In this document: piece by piece, positions 5,216-6,057 of the stretch
How the letters are laid out: each line of letters opens with the position of its first letter
How positions within the stretch are numbered: the stretch's first letter is position 1
Source of the DNA: Halobacteriales archaeon QS_9_67_15
GTDB lineage: Archaea > Halobacteriota > Halobacteria > Halobacteriales > Haloarculaceae
Length of the DNA stretch: 6,057 nt
Assembly: GCA_003023165.1 (NCBI GenBank)
Contig: PXSD01000066.1
Span: forward strand, 1-6,057
Direction: 5' to 3'
Made by a program: the position numbers and the translations under genes
The notes under the pieces: generated by a model
Seen by the model: the letters and a program-made list of their open reading frames with translations, nothing else
Databases searched by the model: none
What the model was told of the DNA's origin: nothing

Positions 5216-5299
5216 GGTCCGGTCGCGCGGTTTGCGCGGGCCACTATCCGAGTGACCGCAGGGAGCGAGGATATCCTGCACAAACCGCGCGAGCGGGCC
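5216..5299. repeat. 84-base long hairpin with 25-position arms
   Basis: The arms at 5216-5240 and 5275-5299 pair at 21 of 25 positions, with two further G-U pairs. The core is a perfect 12-bp match, TCGCGCGGTTTG (5223-5234) with CAAACCGCGCGA (5281-5292). TATCC (5245-5249) and GGATA (5269-5273) continue the pairing into the loop after a small bulge. It lies about 40 bases after the 3' end of the pilin-like gene (minus strand) and may act in RNA folding or termination, or be part of a repeat element. Confidence 0.6.
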
Positions 5300-5339
5300 G
5301 AGGGCTTTCGTCTCCCAGCAGTTCCTGCAGTAACAAGTA

Positions 5340-5861
5340 CTACTCCAGCGTCGCGTTCGCGAGCGTCACAGAGCGAACGGACCCACGCAGAGACCCCTCC
5401 CAGACGACGCGCACGCTGTCGCCGGACTCCAGGTGGAAGCCGACGCTCCGGTCCCCGTCCAGGTAGTTCTCGTCGCCGTCGGCGTCGACGCTCGGGTCGT
5501 CGACGGCCAGCGACTCACCGGCCCGAACGGGGTACTCGCCGCCGCGCTTCGTCGGGCCGTCCCGGTCGCGCACCCACACCACCGTCTCGCTGTTCCCGGT
5601 GCTCTCGTCGACCACGACAACCGAGAGCCGTTCGGTCGTCCGGTCCGATATCGAGTCCCCGCCGGCGTGCTCGACGGTCAGCGCCCCCGCATCGCTGTCG
5701 AAGGAGACTGCGAAGTCAGCGTCGGGGCTGTCGCGGCGGAACTCGTCGCCGAAGGAGACGACCGAGCCAACGACCGCGAGCGTGACCGCGAGCACGAGCC
5801 CCGCCAGACAGCGGCCAGCAGCGAGGAGCACCCGAGGTCGTCCCGGGGCGAGCATCCGCAT
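5340..5861 (-). CDS. Membrane-anchored pilin-like protein (archaeal type IV pilin/DUF1628-like)
   Basis: This 173-residue protein has a basic N-terminus (residues 1-17), one hydrophobic helix (about 18-38) and an acidic, beta-rich outer domain. DADFAVSFDSDAGALTVEHA (47-66) followed by GGD (67-69) resembles the haloarchaeal pilin-type pattern in which an F-x-F-D strand leads to a T-V-x-H-x-G-G-D turn. That suggests a surface or pilus-related protein, or a pilin-derived membrane protein. The usual archaeal class III signal (R/K-G-x-S-P just before the helix) is not visible, so prepilin peptidase processing is doubtful. No lipobox cysteine fits either; Cys18 sits in the context AAGRC. ATG at 5861 is chosen; ATG 5855 and GTG 5864 are also possible. 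Family assignment rests on this motif and the layout only. Confidence 0.6.
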   Translation of the reverse strand: MRMLAPGRPRVLLAAGRCLAGLVLAVTLAVVGSVVSFGDEFRRDSPDADFAVSFDSDAGALTVEHAGGDSISDRTTERLSVVVVDESTGNSETVVWVRDRDGPTKRGGEYPVRAGESLAVDDPSVDADGDENYLDGDRSVGFHLESGDSVRVVWEGSLRGSVRSVTLANATLE

Positions 5862-5865
5862 CACC

Positions 5866-5878
5866 GGTCCCTGGGACC
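5866..5878. promoter_or_regulatory. Small palindrome just upstream of the pilin-like start
   Basis: GGTCCC (5866-5871) and GGGACC (5873-5878) are perfect 6-bp inverted repeats around one T, a few bases before the minus-strand start at 5861. It could be an operator or an RNA hairpin near the start codon, or chance. Confidence 0.25.
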
Positions 5879-5910
5879 CCGGGCTGGTCGGGCTCGTGAC
5901 GGGTGCTGTC

Positions 5911-5939
5911 GGCGGAATCTATCCGCCTCGAGCGAGGCG
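5911..5939 (-). promoter_or_regulatory. Overlapping palindromes with TATA-like core, possible pilin-like promoter
   Basis: GGCGGA (5911-5916) pairs with TCCGCC (5922-5927), and CGCCTCG (5924-5930) pairs with CGAGGCG (5933-5939). The two inverted repeats overlap. The loop of the first reads, on the minus strand, ATAGATT (5922-5916), the only AT-rich motif close upstream of the pilin-like gene. It would give a leader of about 30 bases. Confidence 0.35.
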
Positions 5940-5996
5940 AAACATCACTCGAAGGGCTCTGGTGCGCCCGATTACACTTCCGCTGCGGTCGCGTAA

Positions 5997-6006
5997 CTTC
6001 TTATAC
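5997..6006 (+). promoter_or_regulatory. TATA-like motif near the right edge
   Basis: TTCTTATACC is the clearest TATA-like string in 5862-6057 and could serve a + strand gene beginning beyond the window. No ATG or GTG follows it before the edge. On the minus strand the same bases read GGTATAAGAA and could equally be read that way. No gene can be assigned to 5940-6057. Confidence 0.25.
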
Positions 6007-6057
6007 CATCCAGCGTCAACCGTCGTACGCCTCCCACTGAAAACACGCGGAGACGGA

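Larger units (their letters stand above)
5031..5339. other. Noncoding convergent interval rich in hairpins
   Basis: This is the space between the 3' ends of the PLP-family gene and the pilin-like gene. Open frames here give Arg-rich products with no domain and are not credible. The block holds at least four inverted repeats. It also holds direct repeats: CGAGTAACG at 5105-5113 and 5130-5138, and CGCAGGGAGCG at 5112-5122 and 5257-5267. Its CTGAAAGGGCGAG (5204-5216) resembles CTGAAAGCCCCGAG (42-55) in the left noncoding block, suggesting a shared family of haloarchaeal intergenic repeats. Confidence 0.55.

Noticed and set aside
4949..5339. CRISPR array or tRNA in the convergent interval
   Set aside because: Repeats are few, unevenly spaced and unlike CRISPR units, and no cloverleaf or T-arm signature was found.
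5171..5785. Plus-strand open frames across the hairpin block and the pilin-like gene
   Set aside because: Products are extremely Arg/Ser-rich and cross strong inverted repeats, unlike the acidic haloarchaeal proteins nearby.
5940..6057. C-terminal end of a minus-strand gene entering from the right edge
   Set aside because: Several frames are briefly open and end in stops, but with at most about 50 codons and no motif none can be preferred.

Overview
The window looks like chromosomal DNA from a halophilic archaeon (class Halobacteria). The reading frames are GC-rich with GC-rich third positions, and the proteins are strongly acidic (many Asp/Glu, few Lys). Most genes have a TATA-like element about 25-30 bases before the chosen ATG and no Shine-Dalgarno sequence, as expected for leaderless haloarchaeal transcripts. 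The genus cannot be fixed from the sequence alone.

Layout. 1-332 holds no convincing gene; it is a noncoding block rich in inverted repeats. 333-944 (+) is a GNAT acetyltransferase of the RimJ/RimL type. 1031-1732 (+) is an ICC/SbcD-like metallophosphoesterase. 1733-1902 is an AT-rich island with a terminator-like hairpin, paired TGTACTAG direct repeats, a TATA element and a perfect palindrome touching the next ATG. 1903-2352 (+) is a small two-CBS-domain protein. It converges, with a five-base gap, on 2358-3620 (-), an FAD-dependent amine-oxidase/phytoene-desaturase-like oxidoreductase. That gene shares a divergent promoter region with 3753-4949 (+), a threonine-synthase-like fold-type II PLP protein. 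4949-5339 is a noncoding convergent interval with an 82-base near-perfect palindrome, an 84-base long hairpin and several smaller inverted and direct repeats. 5340-5861 (-) is a small membrane-anchored pilin-like protein. 5862-6057 has palindromes and promoter-like motifs but no identifiable gene.

How the parts work together. No obvious operon or single pathway links the genes; most appear to be independent transcription units. The clearest pairing is the divergent FAD oxidoreductase and PLP-family genes, which share a promoter region of about 130 bases.

The most interesting observations are as follows. (1) The threonine synthase-like protein has alanine (Ala112) where the Schiff-base lysine should be, and other cofactor-pocket motifs are altered, so it may be a pseudoenzyme. 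(2) A long palindrome overlaps the stop codon of that same gene, followed by a second long hairpin in the same interval. (3) The CBS gene has an unusual double set of symmetric control-site candidates. (4) The pilin-like protein lacks the usual class III signal peptide. Nothing in the window amounts to a recognisable defence system, CRISPR array or complete mobile element.
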